From: Datnioides undecimradiatus | Lineage: Eukaryota > Chordata > Actinopteri > Lobotiformes > Datnioididae | Length of the DNA stretch: 64,000 bases | Assembly: GCA_008933995.1 (NCBI GenBank) | Contig: WARS01000069.1 | Location: forward strand, 372,001 to 436,000 | Direction: 5' to 3' | In this document: positions 60,690 to 64,000 of the stretch, one piece after another | How the letters are laid out: each line of letters opens with the position of its first letter | Numbering within the stretch: the first letter of the stretch is position 1 | Notes under the pieces: model-generated | Told to the model about the DNA's origin: nothing | What the model saw: only the letters and a program-made list of their open reading frames with translations | Database searches by the model: none | Translations under genes and position numbers: made by a program

Positions 60690-60870
60690 AGCAGCAGCAG
60701 CAGCAGCAGCGGTGCGCGCGTTTGGAGACGGTGAGAGAATAGAAAAGAGGGGGAGATTAGACAGACACGGGTGGGGGTGGGGGAGATGGAGGGCAGATGA
60801 GAAAGCGAAGGGGGAGAGGGGGTTGAGCTGGGAGGTGAGAGAGATGAGAGAGAGGGAGAGAGATGGCGTC
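60690..60870 (+). repeat. (AGC)n followed by G/A-rich low-complexity sequence
   Basis: An (AGC)6 run at about 60691-60711 is followed by GA-rich DNA with several runs of three to five G (60765-60830), giving quadruplex-forming potential on the + strand. Confidence 0.8.
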
Positions 60871-61383
60871 CTACACCAGCGCTTTCTGGCAGTCGTTTGA
60901 TTTATCGCCTCTCCAATGCGCACTGACGCACAAAGCTGCGGGTCCCCCGCTCTTTTACTCGCTGTCATCTCACCGACAGATCAGGATCACCTCGGAATGA
61001 CCACCGGGAACACACCCTCACCCGGAGAGGAGACCCTGTTACACCCCCCCCCCCGTTATTACCGGGCGGCCCCACAGACCAAACGCACCTTCACACATGA
61101 CGGATGATTGCCGCCGTGAAAGTAATCACGCCCGATGCGGTGTGACAACGGACGGACATCCAGCGGTGATATGTTTTGATTCCGGTGAGATGTGCTCCCC
61201 ACCTCCCCCGTCGCTCCGCAAGTTGGATAAATCGTTTATGCATCTCATTGTGAGCGTGCGTGCGTGCGTGACTCATTTGGCCGTGCGGTGCCGTGCCAGG
61301 AGAGCGGAGGCCAGAGCAGCGCTGCGGGCTGCTGGGAAGGAGCGCCAAGTTTTACTGGGCTCACAGGAGACAACACACTGATC

Positions 61384-61660
61384 TTCATCATCATCATCAT
61401 CATCATCATCTTTACACCTGTTATCATCCATATAAACACAATCATCTTCATCCTTATTATCACTGTAACTGCATCATCTGTTCATCACCATCACACTGTT
61501 CCATCAGCATCACCACACTTTCTTTCATAATTAACATCCTCCTCCTCCTCCTCATCATCACCACCTTCTTCATCAGCATCCGTCCCAGTTCTGCTCCTCT
61601 CATCGCTCCTGTTTACTTCAACTTTCACCTCCTCCTCCTCCTCAGTGTCACCTCCACGAT
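61384..61660 (+). repeat. (TCA)n and degenerate CAT/CCT-rich low-complexity region
   Basis: A (TCA)8-9 core at 61385-61410 is followed by degenerate ATCATC, CCTCCTCCT and CATCACCA sub-repeats. It produces a poly-His frame that is an artefact. Confidence 0.85.
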
Positions 61661-62441
61661 CCACGTCTCCCGGGCCGTTAAGGCTGAGACGGTTTCCATG
61701 ACTGATTCATTTGCACATTATTTTCCTGATAAACTGAGGAATCGTTTGATCTCTGTAACATCTGAAAACAGTTTAAGATGCCCGTCACGTTTTGTTGTTT
61801 AAGGTTTATAAACACCCCAAAATCCATATATACTCACATTACTCTTATATAAATATGTAAAAACTGTGATTTTCCTCATTTGAACATTATAATTAACACA
61901 ATGTTTGGATTTGTTCCATAAAAAACAACTTAAATGATTAATAAATGATCAGAACAGGTGATGATTAGTCATTGTAGCTGGAACATCGACATTACTTTGT
62001 CTTCATCATCATCGTCTCTGCTCCCAGCGTATCACATCTTTATCACTATTACAGTGATAATCATCACAGACCAAACACAAAGCAAACCCCATGAGCCAGT
62101 GTGACTGCGTACAGAGTCCGTGGATGATGCGAGCGCAGATGAAACCAGGCTTCAAACGTAGCGCGGCCGCACATCTGCAGCCGGCGTCTTATTTTTGGCC
62201 CCGAACCGCGTGGTGAAACGATCCCAAACAGACTGAGAGTCGTTGCATATTTCATGTTCTTTAAGAGCACGCGCTCCTCCCTCCTCCGCCGCCCCGCTCC
62301 CCTCTCAGAGCCGGCTTTGAAATACGACAAACTATCAGCGGGCGGAGGTCTATTAATGCCCGCGGGCCTGAGATCTCATTCATAAATCTTCTGCAGGGGG
62401 GGGGCAACAGGTGGACAGGCAGTCAGACACATGTGTAGACG

Positions 62442-62443
<2 letters not shown>

Positions 62444-62480
<37 letters not shown>
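62444..62480 (+). repeat. (CA)18 microsatellite
   Basis: An uninterrupted CA run. A complementary TG run lies 125 bp downstream at 62605-62634, so the two could form an extended hairpin. Confidence 0.95.
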
Positions 62481-62482
<2 letters not shown>

Positions 62483-62600
62483 CAGATGGTTTATTGTGAG
62501 GAACAGACTGAAATAAGGATCAAATGAATCAATGTGAGCATGAATTCCTCTTGTGTTTATAAAATCAATATAAAACCAAGATTTCAGGCGAAGGATCTAC

Positions 62601-62604
<4 letters not shown>

Positions 62605-62634
<30 letters not shown>
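62605..62634 (+). repeat. (TG)15 microsatellite
   Basis: An uninterrupted TG run complementary to the CA run at 62444-62480. Confidence 0.95.
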
Positions 62635-62636
<2 letters not shown>

Positions 62637-63784
62637 CTGCTCCAGATAATGTTTGTCTTATCACCGCTGTGAAGCTACGACACAATGCGGAAGGGAATAT
62701 GAGCGGTGGATTGGATTTAGGGTCCCCGAGGGCCGAACCCAATCCAATGAAAATGTGAGAGGGGCAGATCGGAGGAGCACGAATTAAAAAGAAGGAGATA
62801 AGAAGGAGGGAGACGGAGAGGAAGAGGGGAGATTAGAAGTGAAAGTGAAGGGGGAGAAAGGGAGCAGGGAGGGGGGGCAGTGGCAGAGGGCGGCGAGGAA
62901 CGCTGCATCTGCAGGACTCACCGAGGCCTTTTCCTGCGCCCCTGAAAACGAAACAAAGCAAATCGCTAACGAGAGTTCAGAGACTTGAATGTCTGAGGGA
63001 CGCGGGGGGGCAGTTTTGTGTAGTTTAAAGGAACAAAGCCTTCAGACAGTGCAGCCGACGGCGACGTCCATGAATCGTCATATTACAGAACAAAAACAAC
63101 CATCCTGGGGTGGAACATCCTTCTTCTGCACTTTTCTCTTTTGGCCCAGCGCAGCACACTACGGCCACCCTATGGCACGTGACGCTGCAGCAGGCGGGAA
63201 TAATCATATTGATGCTTGAGATCGATTCATGGTTTTAACGTGAAACTCTAAACTGCAGCATTAAAGAAAGACTGGCTACGTACGTGCACTCAGCAGTCGC
63301 GCCTGATAATGTGGTTCCCCTCCTACACTGGAAGACTTTCACGATGAAGAGGCAACGGGAAAGCGGTGACCAGCTGTCGCACATCCACAAGGTCAAATCC
63401 AGAAGAACCAACAGTTCAAGGATGTGTAGCCTCCGTAACGGCTTGTTGCTAGCTAACCGCTAACTCGTGCTTGGTTGATGGGTGGATGCCGTGATATCAT
63501 TGTTTAAACCTGATTGGCTCAGGCTAACGTCACAGTTTATTATACAGGAAGAAAAGATTTGATTTATTCTGATATGAAAACACAAAGAAATCAAATTTTT
63601 TTGGGGGGGGGGGCCTGTTACCAAATCAGGATGTGATCTCAAATGGTTTAAAAAAGCATTTCCCCCATTTCATCGAACATGTAAATCAAGACGTTTAGCT
63701 CTTTATCAAAGTGGCCCGGACTTGGTGGAGTTAAGTTGTTAAGCCTTGGCAATAAGCATTAACGGTTAATAAGAAAATAAATGT

Positions 63785-64000
63785 ACAGTAACTCAAAAAG
63801 ACATTCGGACACCTTTAAAACCTCGTGAAAGTGATTTATAGATACTTCATTTTAGTGTTTTTAGGACCGGAAGATCCCCCAAAGGAAAAGAAATGAAGGA
63901 ATGAGGCCAGCTGCTCCAGGCAGATGCCCACGGATGCAGAAATGTCGGAAGTGGAGAATAATGGACCCCTGCCTTCATGCCCATAGTCCTCATGAACGGA
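63785..64000 (+). mobile_element. Possible Tc1/mariner-like element start, cut by the window end
   Basis: TACAGTAACTCAAAAAGACA followed by TTCGGACACCTTTA resembles a Tc1/mariner terminal inverted repeat starting at a TA target. The remaining 170 bp is consistent with a transposon 5' region but shows no diagnostic transposase motif. Confidence 0.35.

Larger units (their letters stand above)
60900..63780. other. Low-complexity non-coding stretch after the CpG-rich region
   Basis: No supported exon. It contains a C11 run near 61044, a (TCA)n run with CAT/CAC-rich sequence (61384-61660), CA and TG microsatellites (62444-62480, 62605-62634), a G/A-rich patch (62755-62890) and a T8G11 run near 63596-63613. 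Confidence 0.55.

Noticed and set aside
61293..61802. 169-codon frame with a poly-His run
   Set aside because: It is a translation of the (TCA)n/CAT-rich low-complexity region; no flanking domain or splice support.

Overview
The window is vertebrate nuclear DNA, almost certainly from a ray-finned (teleost) fish. One split gene is readable, on the + strand. The rest is intron and intergenic sequence with many (CA/TG)n microsatellites, degraded non-LTR retrotransposon fragments, tRNA-promoter SINEs, LTR-like repeats and MITE-like repeats of kinds common in teleost genomes. There are no bacterial-type operons, CRISPR arrays, rRNA genes or convincing intact tRNA genes.

Positions 1-14309 hold the 3' part of a fringe-family beta-1,3-N-acetylglucosaminyltransferase, best assigned to manic fringe (mfng). 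Seven coding exons (1125-1170, 1344-1446, 4530-4683, 9195-9280, 10140-10305, 10408-10493, 14258-14309) join in frame with GT/AG boundaries. They give 230 C-terminal residues ending in a natural stop. The exons for the cytoplasmic tail, membrane anchor and about the first 90 residues lie upstream of the window. The introns carry a long polypyrimidine/polypurine pair (about 7290-7930), microsatellites, a SINE and a MITE-like relic.

From 14310 to about 58800 no protein-coding exon could be supported. This 44-kb stretch contains four LINE 3'-end fragments (16.7, 39.0, 47.9 and 52.6-53.0 kb), a second SINE copy (38.3 kb), three LTR-like elements (31.3, 54.2 and 56.1 kb), a 2.8-copy tandem repeat of about 150 bp (36.55-36.99 kb), two perfect hairpins (18.19 and 26.2 kb) and an RFX X-box-like palindrome (32.75 kb) in a GA-rich, promoter-like setting.

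At about 58.8-60.5 kb the sequence becomes markedly CpG-rich. It has a (CT)15 run and a consensus splice donor at 59785, which looks like the 5' end of another gene whose body lies beyond the window. In mammals ELFN2, which has long non-coding 5' exons, is a neighbour of MFNG, so an elfn2-like 5' exon is one hypothesis. The sequence here does not prove it. The final 3.5 kb is low-complexity and microsatellite-rich and ends in a possible Tc1/mariner-like terminus.

I found no clearly new biological system. The observations most worth checking are the UG-repeat 3' splice site of an mfng exon, the apparent relocation of an N-glycosylation sequon in this fringe protein, the perfect GC-rich hairpin at 26.2 kb, and the LTR-like element with 15-bp inverted ends at 56.06-56.55 kb.
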